Origin: Streptomyces xylophagus
GTDB taxonomy: Bacteria; Actinomycetota; Actinomycetes; Streptomycetales; Streptomycetaceae
Assembly (NCBI RefSeq): GCF_000716435.1
Contig: NZ_JNWO01000026.1
Span: forward strand, 39,855 to 103,854
Reading direction: 5' to 3'
DNA: 64,000 nt
Position numbers and translations under genes: made by a program. Positions within the stretch are counted from its first letter, which is position 1. Every line of letters starts with the position of its first letter. Below the pieces are notes generated by a model. It saw only the letters and a program-made list of their open reading frames with translations. It did not search any database and was not told the DNA's origin. Below are positions 1 through 8,936 of this stretch, in pieces.

Positions 1-3000
1 TACGTGCGGGGCGGTGCGCAGTCCGTACGCCACCGCCGCCACCCGCCGGGCCGGCCGCTCGTCGTGCGCCCACCGGTCCACGGCCCGGCACACGGCCGAC
101 GGCTCCTCCTCGGCCAGTACGGCGAGGAGTTCGTCGGCCCGCCCGTGCGCACAGCCGACGAGCACCTCCGTCAGATCGTCCAACGCCCGCCGCCGATGCG
201 TGTGCAGCAGCGCCTGCGCGGCCGTCGCCACGGTCGCGTCCGGCGTCGCGGGCAACGGCCGCTCGTCGTCGAACCACCGCGTCAGCAACGGCTGTACGGC
301 GGTGGGGTCGGCGACGAGCAACTCGGCGGCGGTGTCCAGGAATCGGGCCCCGATCGTCCCGCCCTGCGGAGCACCGTCGGCGAGCACGAGCCGCCGCAGC
401 AACGCGAACCGCTCCGCCTCCTGGATGTGCAGCGCGGACCAGAACTCCGGTGCGAACTCCCTTGGTACGCCGCCCTGTTGCTCCCGCCGCGCCACCAACT
501 GGTCGGCGAGCAGCCGCAGCGCCCCGCGGTACGGCGTCGCGTCCGGTACCCGCAGCAGCACCCCGGCCAGCAGCCGCGCCGCCCACCATGAGTGCGGGTC
601 GGCGTTCAGAGCCTCCGCCAACTCCTCCAGCCGCGCGGCCAGTTGGCGGGTGCCGTGCTGCCGGGCGAGGAGCAGCAGCGCCTGTACGACGGGGCCGATG
701 CGGTGGTGCGGTACGGGGAGCGGATGTCCGGCCCCTGGAGTCCTGGACCGGTGCACCAGCGCTCGCAGGGCCTCGTCCAGGTCGAGGTGCATGCCCTGGA
801 TCCAGTCGGCCAACTCCTCGTGGGCGAAGCGGTATCCGTTGCCGGCCGGCACGAGGAGTCCCTCGGTGAGGACGGCGGACGCCCACCCGGTACCACCGCC
901 GAGCCGTGCCGGTGCGGGTCCCCACGGGAACACCGCCTCGAACGACTCCCTGTCCAACTCCCCCTGCCCCGGCCCGAGACTGCGCCGCGCCGCCTCGTGC
1001 ACCTGCCCGGACACCTTCGCCGCGAGCCGCTGTACGGCGGTGCCGCGCAGCCCGTTCTCGGCGGCGAGGCGGACGGCGATCCGGAGGCACATGAGGTCGA
1101 GGTAGGCGGAGAACACATCGTCACGGTCGAGTTGGACACCCTGTGCGGCGGGCGGCGGCAGCGCGGCGAGCACGTCGGAGAGGAGCCGGAGGGTGAGGGG
1201 GTGCCGGGCGTCGGGGTCGGCGAGGGCGCTCTCCGGAACGCCGTACGCTGCGCGGGCTCGGCGGGCTTCGTCGGGCCGCAGGTCTCCGAGGTGGACGCAT
1301 GCCGGGGGCACCGTCCTGGGGGCTGCGCCCCCAGACCCCCGCTTCGGCCCTGAAGGGGCCTCGTCCTCAAACGCCGGACGGGCTGAATGATGCGGACCGG
1401 CGTCGATAGGCGCGGGCGCCCCAGAGCAAGCCGGACCGGCCGCGTTGGGTGCGGGAGCCCCGAAGAATGCCGGACCGGCACCGTCAGCCGCAGGCACCCT
1501 GAATTGACCGTGCCCAGCCCCTGCAGCCGCAGCCGCAGCCGCCCCAAAGCAACCCAGACCGCCACCGTCAGCCGCAGGCACCCCGAATTGACCCCGACCA
1601 GCCTCTCCAGCCGCAGGCACCGCAGAGCAATCCGGACCTGCCTCCTCAGCCGCAAGCCCCCCAGAAGGAACCCCGCCATACAGCAACTCCCTCGGAAACC
1701 CCGCCCCTTCCCAGTACTCCGCCCGACACCCCACCACCAACCGCGCCCCACTCTCCCGCAACCACTCCCCCGTCCCCCGAGTCCACTCACCCAGCCGATG
1801 CGCCAGCACCGGCGGCATCTCCTCCGGCCCGTCGAGCAGCAGCAGCAACGGCCGCCCGGCGTCGCACGCCACCCGCGCCAGTCGCTCGGGGCTCACGTCA
1901 CCGAGGTCTCCGGAGGCTCCCGGCAGCGAGACCGACGCCGCGACGATGCGTGCCGCCCGCTCCACCGTCCTGCGCACCGCGTCCGCCACCGACATGTCAC
2001 CGTCCCGCAGATCGGCGCCGCGCAACCACAGCGTGGGCGCCGGTTCCGCACCCCCGTTGCGCCGCGCGGCGAGCGCCGCGAGTTCGGTCGTACGGCCACT
2101 GCCCGGGGACCCGACGAGGCCGAGTACGGCGGCCGAGCTCGCAGTGAACTCGGTGAACTCCCGTGCCACCGAGGGGCGTTCGACGGGCTCCACCACGCAC
2201 GAGCCGTCGGCGTCACGGCTGGGGCCGACGAACCCCGCGAGCGCCCCCGGCGGTCCGTCCGACCCCACCGAGGTGGCCGTCAGCTCCAGCACTCCCGCCA
2301 GATTGAGGTCGGCGCCGTACGCGGGCACGGTCGCCGCGTTGCGGGCGAGGAGTTCACCCAACGGGGGCCAGACATCCCGGACTTGGCGTAGGGGCACCGC
2401 GAACCCCGTGTCCCGTTGCCCGGACTGCAGCGCCGTGCCGAGGACGCCGACCACCGCTCCGGTCACCGCGTCGAGGACCGGGCCGCCGGCCGCTCCCCCG
2501 CCCAGCCGCAGCGCGTCCCGGCCCGCCGTGCCGATCGCCAACTCCAGGGCGTCGTCGAGGAGATGGAAACGGTCGGTGGCCGTGTAGGTCACGGAGGTCG
2601 CGCCCAGGACACGGGCCTCGCGCCAGCAGCCCGCGGCGATGCGTACGTATGTGCCGGTCTCGACACGGTTCCGGACGGTGACGGGGAGGGGGTCGACGCC
2701 CAAGCCCTCGGTGCGGACGAGGGCCAGGTCCAGGGCGGGCAGTGGAGTCACCGCGTCGGCGGTCACCAGGCAGGTGCGGTCGCCGGCGGCGTGTAGCACC
2801 AGGCGGGGCAGTCCGTCGACCGCCTCGTGGCTGGTGATCACCGTGCCGTGGTGATCGGCGACGAACCCGGTGCCGCGCGGGCGCCCGGCCAGGTCACGGA
2901 TGCGCACCAGGGACCCGTCGCCGGCAGAGGGCGCAGCGCAGGCGCCGTCACCGGCAGCAGGCGCCGCGCCGGTCGCGTCGCCAACAGCGGGTGCGGCGAC

Positions 3001-3087
3001 CTGCGTTGACCGTTCTGCCCGCGTACCTTCTCGTGTGTCTTCCCGCGTACGACGGCCGGCGCCCGTCCGCGGGCCACGTCCCGCCAT
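1..3087 (-). CDS. Trypsin-fold (catalytic Ser lost) / P-loop NTPase fusion protein, 3' end outside window
   Basis: The frame opens at an ATG at 3087 and stays open to the window edge (1029 codons seen). Residues about 60-240 look like a trypsin/HtrA-type domain: His87 in TSHEAV and Asp120 in LDLALVR fit the catalytic triad, but the GxSGGP motif reads GAAGGP, so the nucleophile position is Ala200. A P-loop NTPase follows: Walker A near residue 324 reads GSPGSGRTT, with Arg where Lys is usual, and Walker B near 416 reads LLLLLDGPEE. Residues about 476-590 are a low-complexity Ala/Gly/Pro linker made of ~14-residue repeats plus an in-frame copy of a dispersed repeat. The remainder is helical and STAND-like. 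Known of the families: trypsin-NTPase fusions occur in actinobacterial signalling and conflict proteins. Inferred: a regulatory scaffold rather than an active protease. It lies downstream of truB after a terminator, so it probably has its own promoter in 3088-3327. Confidence 0.8.
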   Translation of the reverse strand, partial: MAGRGPRTGAGRRTREDTREGTRAERSTQVAAPAVGDATGAAPAAGDGACAAPSAGDGSLVRIRDLAGRPRGTGFVADHHGTVITSHEAVDGLPRLVLHAAGDRTCLVTADAVTPLPALDLALVRTEGLGVDPLPVTVRNRVETGTYVRIAAGCWREARVLGATSVTYTATDRFHLLDDALELAIGTAGRDALRLGGGAAGGPVLDAVTGAVVGVLGTALQSGQRDTGFAVPLRQVRDVWPPLGELLARNAATVPAYGADLNLAGVLELTATSVGSDGPPGALAGFVGPSRDADGSCVVEPVERPSVAREFTEFTASSAAVLGLVGSPGSGRTTELAALAARRNGGAEPAPTLWLRGADLRDGDMSVADAVRRTVERAARIVAASVSLPGASGDLGDVSPERLARVACDAGRPLLLLLDGPEEMPPVLAHRLGEWTRGTGEWLRESGARLVVGCRAEYWEGAGFPRELLYGGVPSGGLAAEEAGPDCSAVPAAGEAGRGQFGVPAADGGGLGCFGAAAAAAAGAGHGQFRVPAADGAGPAFFGAPAPNAAGPACSGAPAPIDAGPHHSARPAFEDEAPSGPKRGSGGAAPRTVPPACVHLGDLRPDEARRARAAYGVPESALADPDARHPLTLRLLSDVLAALPPPAAQGVQLDRDDVFSAYLDLMCLRIAVRLAAENGLRGTAVQRLAAKVSGQVHEAARRSLGPGQGELDRESFEAVFPWGPAPARLGGGTGWASAVLTEGLLVPAGNGYRFAHEELADWIQGMHLDLDEALRALVHRSRTPGAGHPLPVPHHRIGPVVQALLLLARQHGTRQLAARLEELAEALNADPHSWWAARLLAGVLLRVPDATPYRGALRLLADQLVARREQQGGVPREFAPEFWSALHIQEAERFALLRRLVLADGAPQGGTIGARFLDTAAELLVADPTAVQPLLTRWFDDERPLPATPDATVATAAQALLHTHRRRALDDLTEVLVGCAHGRADELLAVLAEEEPSAVCRAVDRWAHDERPARRVAAVAYGLRTAPHV
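1312..1392 (+). repeat. Dispersed ~80-bp repeat, copy A1, inside a coding sequence
   Basis: This segment matches copy A2 at 19571-19652 with few changes. Shared landmarks, in order, are GGGGGCTGC, CCCCCGCTT, CGGCC, CTCGTCCTCAA and CGCCGGACGGGCTGA. Here it is read through in frame on the minus strand of the protease/NTPase gene, giving the peptide RPAFEDEAPSGPKRGSGG. Copy A2 is intergenic. Seen directly: the two copies and the uninterrupted frame. Inferred: the element inserted into, or was recruited by, a tolerant linker. Confidence 0.75.
1384..1660. repeat. In-frame ~42-bp (14-residue) imperfect tandem repeat in the linker
   Basis: The minus-strand translation shows recurring units such as AGRGQFGVPAADG, AGHGQFRVPAADG, AGPAFFGAPAPNA and AGPACSGAPAPID. 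At DNA level a ~30-bp stretch beginning ACCGTCAGCCGCAGGCACC occurs at 1480 and again at 1564, which is two 42-bp periods apart. The array directly adjoins dispersed repeat copy A1. Confidence 0.75.
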
Positions 3088-3327
3088 GGTCGAACCTCCC
3101 CGCCGTACCCATGCCCTGTGTTCGACGGTAGGCGTGGCGTGATCGGCGGGACAGATCGCGTGGTGAACGCGCCCCCTTCCGCTCCCTCGGTTCACTCCGA
3201 GCGCCTGCCCAGGTGGGTGAATAGACGCGGAGGGTTGGATACACCCTAGGGGTGGGGGAACCGAGGGGGGACCGTGGAGCGGCGGGAACGTGGACCCCGT
3301 GACCGCCGCTCCACGGGCGGGAGTTGG
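3088..3327 (-). promoter_or_regulatory. Leader/promoter region of the protease/NTPase gene
   Basis: These 240 bases separate the truB terminator from the start of the protease/NTPase gene and hold no convincing gene. They must carry the promoter for that minus-strand gene, but I could not pick -10/-35 boxes with confidence. The sequence GGGAGGTTCGACC lies immediately before the ATG and supplies a plausible ribosome binding site. Confidence 0.35.
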
Positions 3328-3351
3328 ACCCCCGGAGAAGTCTCCGGGGGT
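3328..3351 (-). terminator. Terminator-like hairpin after truB
   Basis: The arms CCCCCGGAGA (3329-3338) and TCTCCGGGGG (3341-3350) are perfectly complementary around a 2-base centre, and A3328/T3351 extend the stem. It lies 6 bases beyond the truB stop and should end the long translation operon. Confidence 0.75.
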
Positions 3352-3356
3352 GTCAC

Positions 3357-4262
3357 TCAGGCGAAGACCGCGAGGCTCTTGGCCTTGCCCTTCTGTTCCT
3401 CGACCAGGGCCAGGAAACGGCCCTCGGGGTCGAAGACGCCGACCGCGCCGACGCCCGTGTACTCCTCGGGGATCTCCAGACGGACTCCGTTGAGCAGGAG
3501 CTTCGCCCGCCGGGAGTCCACGGACCAGCGCGGGAACGCGGCTTCCGCGGCCTCGGCGATCGGCATCACCGTCAGCTCCTCCTGGAGCTGGTCCAGGGTC
3601 CTGGCCGCGTCCAGCTTGTACGGGCCGACGCGGGTGCGGCGCAGGGCGGTCAGATGGCCGCCCACGCCGAGGTCCGCGCCCAGGTCGCGGGCGAGCGCCC
3701 GGATGTAGGTGCCGGACGAGCAGACCACCGAGACCACCAGGTCCAGGACGGGGGTGCCGTCCTCGGCTACGGCGTCCCGGACGTCGTAGACCGCGAAGGA
3801 GGAGATGGTGACGGGGCGGGCGGGGATCTCGAAGTCCTCGCCGTCGCGGGCCCGTTTGTACGAGCGCACGCCGTTGATCTTGATGGCGCTGACCTTGGAG
3901 GGGACCTGCATGATCGCGCCGCTGAGCTTGGCGATCCCGGCGTCGACGGCGTCCCGGGTGACCTTCGAGGCGTCGACCGACCCCGTGATCTCGCCCTCGG
4001 CGTCGTCGGTCAGGGTGCTCTGGCCCAGGCGGATCGTGCCCAGGTACTCCTTCTCCGTCAGCGCGAGATGGCCGAGGAGCTTTGTCGCCTTCTCGACTCC
4101 GAGGACGAGCACGCCCGTCGCCATGGGGTCGAGGGTGCCCGCGTGGCCCACGCGGCGGGTGCGGGCGATGCCGCGCATCTTGGCGACCACGTCGTGAGAG
4201 GTGAAGCCCGACGGCTTGTCCACGATGACAAGGCCGTCGGGCGTCGGGGTTTTCTCGGTCAT
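3357..4262 (-). CDS. truB: tRNA pseudouridine(55) synthase TruB
   Basis: A 301-residue protein that converts U55 of the tRNA T-arm to pseudouridine in the cytosol. The catalytic motif AGTLDPMATGVLVLG is present with Asp45 as nucleophile. The N-terminal DGLVIVDKPSGFTSHDVV block and the C-terminal PUA-like tail fit bacterial TruB in order and length. The ATG start overlaps the rbfA stop by 4 bases (ATGA), which suggests translational coupling. It is the last gene of the rimP-nusA-infB operon and is followed at once by a strong hairpin. Confidence 0.96.
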   Translation of the reverse strand: MTEKTPTPDGLVIVDKPSGFTSHDVVAKMRGIARTRRVGHAGTLDPMATGVLVLGVEKATKLLGHLALTEKEYLGTIRLGQSTLTDDAEGEITGSVDASKVTRDAVDAGIAKLSGAIMQVPSKVSAIKINGVRSYKRARDGEDFEIPARPVTISSFAVYDVRDAVAEDGTPVLDLVVSVVCSSGTYIRALARDLGADLGVGGHLTALRRTRVGPYKLDAARTLDQLQEELTVMPIAEAAEAAFPRWSVDSRRAKLLLNGVRLEIPEEYTGVGAVGVFDPEGRFLALVEEQKGKAKSLAVFA

Positions 4263-4708
4263 TCGGAGGCGTCGTCCTCGTCGTCCTCGCCGGGCTTCTT
4301 GTACGGGTCCGCGTCACCGGCGTAGGCGGCGCCCGCCGAGACCTCGCGGACCTTCTCGTCGGACTGCCGGGCCTTGTCGAGGAGGTCCTCGATGGTCTTG
4401 GCGGTGTCCGGGAGGGCGTCCGCGACGAAGGTGAGGGTCGGCGTGAACTTCACGCCGGCCGCCGCGCCGACGGCGGAGCGCAGGACGCCCCTGGCGCTCT
4501 CCAGACCGGCGGCCGCCTCGGCCCGCACCTCGTCGTCGCCGTAGACCGTGTAGAAGACGGTCGCCTCCCGCAGGTCGCCCGTGACGCGGGTGTCCGTGAT
4601 GGTGACGTGGGTGCCGAGCCGGGGGTCCTTGATGCCGCGCTGCAGCTTCTGGGCCACCACCTCTCGGATGAGGTCCGCCAGCCTCTTGGCACGCGCGTTG
4701 TCGGCCAC
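4259..4708 (-). CDS. rbfA: 30S ribosome-binding factor RbfA
   Basis: A 149-residue late 30S maturation factor that binds 16S rRNA near helix 1. The family block ADLIREVVAQKLQRGIKDPR and the later TPTLTFVADALPDTAKTI region are clear. The C-terminus is acidic (EDDEDDASE), as is common in actinobacteria. The start is GTG at 4708 with AAGGAGAC about 9 bases upstream. Its leader is unusual because it consists of short tandem duplications. Confidence 0.94.
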   Translation of the reverse strand: MADNARAKRLADLIREVVAQKLQRGIKDPRLGTHVTITDTRVTGDLREATVFYTVYGDDEVRAEAAAGLESARGVLRSAVGAAAGVKFTPTLTFVADALPDTAKTIEDLLDKARQSDEKVREVSAGAAYAGDADPYKKPGEDDEDDASE

Positions 4709-4725
4709 TGGTCCGTCTCCTTAGT

Positions 4726-4811
4726 AACTACGTCTTGCTGCAACTACGTCTTGCTGCTTGCTTCGGTCTTCGTCCGGCTTCGGTCTTCGTCTGGCTTCAG
4801 TCTTCGTCGCT
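4726..4811. repeat. Two short tandem repeat arrays between DUF503 and rbfA
   Basis: AACTACGTCTTGCTGC is present twice head to tail (4726-4741, 4742-4757). It is followed by three copies of a 17-base unit, CTTCGGTCTTCGTCCGG and variants (4761-4777, 4778-4794, 4795-4811). The last unit covers the stop codon of the DUF503 gene, so the gene's own 3' end has been copied downstream. The arrays fill the rbfA leader up to its ribosome binding site. Confidence 0.85.
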
Positions 4812-5090
4812 GTGGAGTCTGCGTCGAACGGAGAGCAGTTCCACCTCGGGCCGCGCGGCGACGAGTCGCTCGCAGCGGTCCAGTACGTCGGTGAGGTGTC
4901 CCGTGTCCCCGGAGACCACCGCGAGCCCGATCTCGGCCCTGCGATGGAGGTCCTGACTGCCCGTCTCGGCCGCGCTCACCGCGTACTTGCGCTGGAGTTC
5001 GGCCACGATCGGACGGACGAGAGAGCGTTTCTCCTTCAGCGAGTGGACGTCGCCGAGGAGCAGATCGAAGGACAGAGTCCCCACATACAT
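4797..5090 (-). CDS. DUF503 family protein (YlxP-like)
   Basis: A 97-residue protein that matches the small DUF503/YlxP family regularly found between infB and rbfA. Diagnostic blocks are MYVGTLSFDLLLGDVHSLKEKRS and ETGSQDLHRRAEIGLAVVS. The biochemical role is not established; its constant place in this operon suggests ribosome assembly or translation. The upstream ribosome binding site is weak, so it may be translated from infB read-through. Its 3' end, including the stop, is triplicated in tandem downstream. Confidence 0.88.
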   Translation of the reverse strand: MYVGTLSFDLLLGDVHSLKEKRSLVRPIVAELQRKYAVSAAETGSQDLHRRAEIGLAVVSGDTGHLTDVLDRCERLVAARPEVELLSVRRRLHSDED

Positions 5091-5228
5091 GTGTGTCCGG
5101 ATGTCCCGCCGGTTCGGGGTATGGGCGCCGGTCTCGGACGCCGATACAGGAACCGTACACGCAACGGCCGGGGCCGATCGACGGAAATTCTGCTCCCGCC
5201 GACCGGCCCCGATCGCGTGCTGTGACGA

Positions 5229-8200
5229 TCAGCCGCGAGGCTTCTCGCGCATCTCGTACGTCGCGATGACGTCGTCGACCTTGATGTCGTTGAAGTTGCC
5301 GAGGTTGATACCGCCCTCGAACCCTTCGCGGATCTCGGTGACGTCGTCCTTGAAGCGACGCAGACCGGAGATGTTGAGGCTCTCGGCGATGACCTTGCCG
5401 TCGCGGACGAGGCGCGCCTTGGTGTTGCGCTTGACCTCTCCGGAGCGGACCAGGACACCGGCGATGTTGCCCAGCTTGGACGACTTGAAGACCTCGCGGA
5501 TCTCCGCCGTGCCGAGCTCGACCTCCTCGTACTCCGGCTTGAGCATGCCCTTCAGGGCCGCCTCGATCTCCTCGATGGCCTGGTAGATCACCGAGTAGTA
5601 CCGGACGTCGACGCCCTCGCGCTCCGCCATCTGCGCCGCGCGGCCCGCAGCGCGGACGTTGAAGCCGATGACGATCGCGTCGGAGCCGGTCGCCAGGTCG
5701 ATGTCCGACTCGGTGACCGCACCCACGCCGCGGTGCAGGACGCGGATGTCGACCTCTTCGCCGACGTCGAGCTGGAGCAGCGAGGACTCGAGAGCCTCCA
5801 CCGAACCGGACGCGTCGCCCTTGATGATGAGGTTGAGTTCCTGCACCAGACCGGCCTTGAGGGCCTCGTCCAGGTTCTCCAGGGAGAACCGGACTCCGCG
5901 CCGGGCGAAGTTGGCGTTGCGCTCGCGCGCCGCGCGCTTCTCGGCGATCTGACGTGCCGTGCGGTCCTCGTCGACGACGAGGAAGTTGTCGCCGGCGCCC
6001 GGGACGTTGGTGAGTCCGAGGACGAGGACCGGGGTCGAGGGACCCGCCTCTTCCACGTTGTCGCCCTTGTCGTCGAGCATCGCGCGGACACGGCCGTACG
6101 CGTCGCCGACCACCATGGTGTCGCCGACCCGCAGGGTGCCTCGCTGGACCAGGACGGTCGCGACGGCGCCGCGGCCGCGGTCGAGGTGGGACTCGATCGC
6201 GATGCCCTGCGCGTCCTGCTCCGGGTTGGCCCGCAGGTCGAGCGAGGCGTCCGCGGTCAGGACCACGGCCTCGAGCAGGGCGTCGATGTTCAGACCCTGC
6301 TTGGCGGAGATGTCGACGAACATCGTGTCGCCGCCGTACTCCTCGGCCACCAGACCGAACTCGGTGAGCTGACCGCGCACCTTGGTCGGGTCGGCGCCCT
6401 CGACGTCGATCTTGTTGACCGCGACCACGATCGGCACGTCGGCCGCCTTGGCGTGGTTCAACGCCTCGATCGTCTGGGGCATCACACCGTCGTTGGCCGC
6501 CACCACGAGGATCGCGATGTCGGTCGACTTGGCACCACGGGCACGCATGGCGGTGAACGCCTCGTGACCCGGGGTGTCGATGAAGGTGATGCGACGCTCT
6601 TCGCCGTTGACCTCGGTCGCGACCTGGTACGCACCGATGTGCTGCGTGATACCGCCGGCCTCGCCCGCGACGACGTTCGTCTTGCGGATGGTGTCCAGCA
6701 GTCGGGTCTTACCGTGGTCGACGTGACCCATGACGGTCACGACCGGCGGACGCGCGACGAGGAACTCCTCGCCACCCTCGTCCTCGCCGAACTCGATGTC
6801 GAAGGACTCGAGCAGCTCGCGGTCCTCCTCCTCGGGGCTGACGATCTCGAGGACGAAGTTCATCTCGTCCGCGAGGAGCTTCAGCGTCTCGTCGGAGACG
6901 GACTGCGTGGCAGTGACCATCTCGCCGAGGTTCATCATCACGCCGACGAGCGACGCCGGGTTGGCGTTGATCTTCTCGGCGAAGTCGGTGAGGGACGCAC
7001 CGCGCGACAGACGGACGGACTGTCCGTTGCCACGAGGCAGCATCACACCGCCGACCGACGGGGCCTGCATGGCCTCGTACTCCTGGCGCCTCTGCCGCTT
7101 CGACTTGCGACCACGACGCGCGGGACCACCGGGACGACCGAAGGCGCCCTGTGTGCCACCACGGCCACCGGGACCACCGGGACGACCACCGAAGCCGGGA
7201 CGGCCACCGCCGCCACCGGCGGGAGCACCCGGACGGCCGGCGAAACCGCCGCCACCGCCACCGGGACCCGCGGGACGACCGGCGAAACCGCCACCGCCGC
7301 CACCGGGACGACCGGCGAAGCCGCCGCCACCACCGGGACGACCGCCGCCGCCACCGGGACCGCCGGGACGACCGCCACCGGCACCGGGACCACGGCCACC
7401 GGGGCCGCCACCGGGACGGGGGCTGCTGCCCGCGGCGGGACGCTGCGGCATCATGCCGGGGTTGGGACGGTTGCCACCGGGGCCACCGCCCGGACGCGGA
7501 GCGCCGCCCTGCGGGCGGGGCATGCCGCCCGGAGACGGACGCGCGCCACCGGGAGCGCCGGGACGGGCACCGCCCGCAGCACCCTGGGGACGGGGACCGC
7601 CCTGACCGGCACCCTGCGGACGCGGAGCGCCGCCGGGAGCACCACCCGGGCGGTCCTGACCGCCGGGACGCGGGGCACCGGGACGGGGCGCACCGGGGCG
7701 CGCCATGCCGGTGGAACCACCGGAGGTGAACGGGTTGTTGCCCGGACGGGGACCGGCCGGACGAGCACCGGGACGCGCGCCCTGACCGGCCGGACGCGGT
7801 GCGCCGGGACGGTCGCCGCGGTCACTGCGCTCGGGACGGTCGCCACGACCCTGGCCGCCCTGACCGGGACCGGCCGGACGGGCACCGCCCGGACGGGGAG
7901 CCTGGCTCGCCGGACGCGGGGCGCCCGGACGGGGAGCGGAACCGCCGGTGGAGGCAGGCGCGGCCGGAGCCGCGGGAGCCGCCGGAGGCGCGGTGAACTC
8001 GGGCGTGGTCGGCGCCGGCGAGGCCGGGGCCGGACGCGGCGCGGGCCGCGGGCCCGGACGGGGGCCGGAGCCACCGACGGAGGCCGGTGCGGCGGGCGCG
8101 ACCGGGGCTGCGGGAGCCGCGGCGGCGCTCTCGGCGACGACCGGCTTCGGGGCCGGCGGACGCGGGGCGGCAGGACCCGGACGGGCACCCTGCGCCGGAG

Positions 8201-8420
8201 AGGGGGCGCCCGGACGTGCCGGGGCAGCCTTACGAGCGGGGGCGGGCTTGCCGCCTCCGCTGCCCTGCTGGAGGGCGTCTGTCAGCTTGCGTACAACGGG
8301 CGCCTCGATCGTCGAGGACGCCGAACGGACAAATTCACCGAGTTCTTGGAGCTTGGCCATGACGACCTTGCTCTCCACCCCGAACTCCTTGGCGAGTTCG
8401 TATACCCGGACCTTAGCCAC
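5229..8420 (-). CDS. infB: Translation initiation factor IF-2
   Basis: A 1063-residue GTPase that places initiator fMet-tRNA on the 30S subunit and promotes subunit joining. After a short N-terminal domain ([15 protein letters not shown]) come roughly 370 residues of Pro/Ala/Arg/Gly low complexity, typical of actinobacterial IF-2. The G domain follows with GHVDHGKT (about residue 565), DTPGHEAF and NKID (about 668), then domains II-IV including the fMet-tRNA-binding C-terminus. The GTG start at 8420 is preceded by AAAAGGAGCGAA. It lies between ylxR and DUF503 in the operon. Confidence 0.97.
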   Translation of the reverse strand: MAKVRVYELAKEFGVESKVVMAKLQELGEFVRSASSTIEAPVVRKLTDALQQGSGGGKPAPARKAAPARPGAPSPAQGARPGPAAPRPPAPKPVVAESAAAAPAAPVAPAAPASVGGSGPRPGPRPAPRPAPASPAPTTPEFTAPPAAPAAPAAPASTGGSAPRPGAPRPASQAPRPGGARPAGPGQGGQGRGDRPERSDRGDRPGAPRPAGQGARPGARPAGPRPGNNPFTSGGSTGMARPGAPRPGAPRPGGQDRPGGAPGGAPRPQGAGQGGPRPQGAAGGARPGAPGGARPSPGGMPRPQGGAPRPGGGPGGNRPNPGMMPQRPAAGSSPRPGGGPGGRGPGAGGGRPGGPGGGGGRPGGGGGFAGRPGGGGGGFAGRPAGPGGGGGGFAGRPGAPAGGGGGRPGFGGRPGGPGGRGGTQGAFGRPGGPARRGRKSKRQRRQEYEAMQAPSVGGVMLPRGNGQSVRLSRGASLTDFAEKINANPASLVGVMMNLGEMVTATQSVSDETLKLLADEMNFVLEIVSPEEEDRELLESFDIEFGEDEGGEEFLVARPPVVTVMGHVDHGKTRLLDTIRKTNVVAGEAGGITQHIGAYQVATEVNGEERRITFIDTPGHEAFTAMRARGAKSTDIAILVVAANDGVMPQTIEALNHAKAADVPIVVAVNKIDVEGADPTKVRGQLTEFGLVAEEYGGDTMFVDISAKQGLNIDALLEAVVLTADASLDLRANPEQDAQGIAIESHLDRGRGAVATVLVQRGTLRVGDTMVVGDAYGRVRAMLDDKGDNVEEAGPSTPVLVLGLTNVPGAGDNFLVVDEDRTARQIAEKRAARERNANFARRGVRFSLENLDEALKAGLVQELNLIIKGDASGSVEALESSLLQLDVGEEVDIRVLHRGVGAVTESDIDLATGSDAIVIGFNVRAAGRAAQMAEREGVDVRYYSVIYQAIEEIEAALKGMLKPEYEEVELGTAEIREVFKSSKLGNIAGVLVRSGEVKRNTKARLVRDGKVIAESLNISGLRRFKDDVTEIREGFEGGINLGNFNDIKVDDVIATYEMREKPRG

Positions 8421-8567
8421 TTCGCTCCTTTTAGGTCCGGGTTGCGTCCGGACCGTCGCTACTTCATGGGCGTACTCATCGCGTGCTCATCGAGTGCTCA
8501 TCGCAATCTCGACCTACTTCCAACTCGCGGAATACCGGGCCGCACGGAGGTTCCGTACGACTCGCTC

Positions 8568-8846
8568 TTACGGTGTTGCCTGCTCGACGTAGAGGCGCAA
8601 CGCCTTTGTGTCGAGCGATCCCTGGGCACGCAGCGCCCGCGGGAACGCCCGGCGGCGTACCGCCAGGTCGAGACAGACCAGGGCGGGATGCAGATACGCA
8701 CCCCGGCCGGGCAGCGTACCGCGATGATCGGGGACGCATTCACCCTCGACCGCCACGATGCGCAGCAGTTCCTTCTTGGCCGCTCGCTCCCGGCACCCCA
8801 CACAGGTGCGCTCAGGGCATGCGCGGGCTCGCGTCCGGCCAGACAC
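8568..8846 (-). CDS. ylxR: YlxR family (DUF448) nucleic-acid-binding protein
   Basis: A 92-residue protein of the YlxR/DUF448 family, which sits between nusA and infB in many bacteria and is thought to bind RNA. The motif PERTCVGCRERAAKKELLRI and the GRGAYLHP block are present. The start is GTG at 8846 with GGGGAGG about 11 bases upstream. About 90 bases separate it from nusA and 147 from infB, so the operon is not tightly packed here. Confidence 0.9.
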   Translation of the reverse strand: MSGRTRARACPERTCVGCRERAAKKELLRIVAVEGECVPDHRGTLPGRGAYLHPALVCLDLAVRRRAFPRALRAQGSLDTKALRLYVEQATP

Positions 8847-8936
8847 TGCTAAGTCTACCTCCCCGCACCGACCTCACCCCTTTGGGGCAAGAATCGAACG
8901 GTTGTTGTCGTGATCTCAGCCACTCGCGGCCGAGAT

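Noticed and set aside
1312..1392. Copy A1 read as a real intergenic terminator splitting the first gene in two
   Set aside because: The minus-strand frame is open through the repeat and on both sides, and the NTPase domain continues beyond it.
7150..8250. Dense short repeats in infB that could suggest a repeat array or CRISPR
   Set aside because: They encode the Gly/Pro/Arg/Ala-rich linker of IF-2 and are not regularly spaced, and there are no unique spacers.
5733..8852. Open frame of over 1000 codons antisense to infB
   Set aside because: It is produced by the strong GC third-position bias of infB on the other strand. Its translation is Thr/Gly/Arg low complexity with no recognisable domain.
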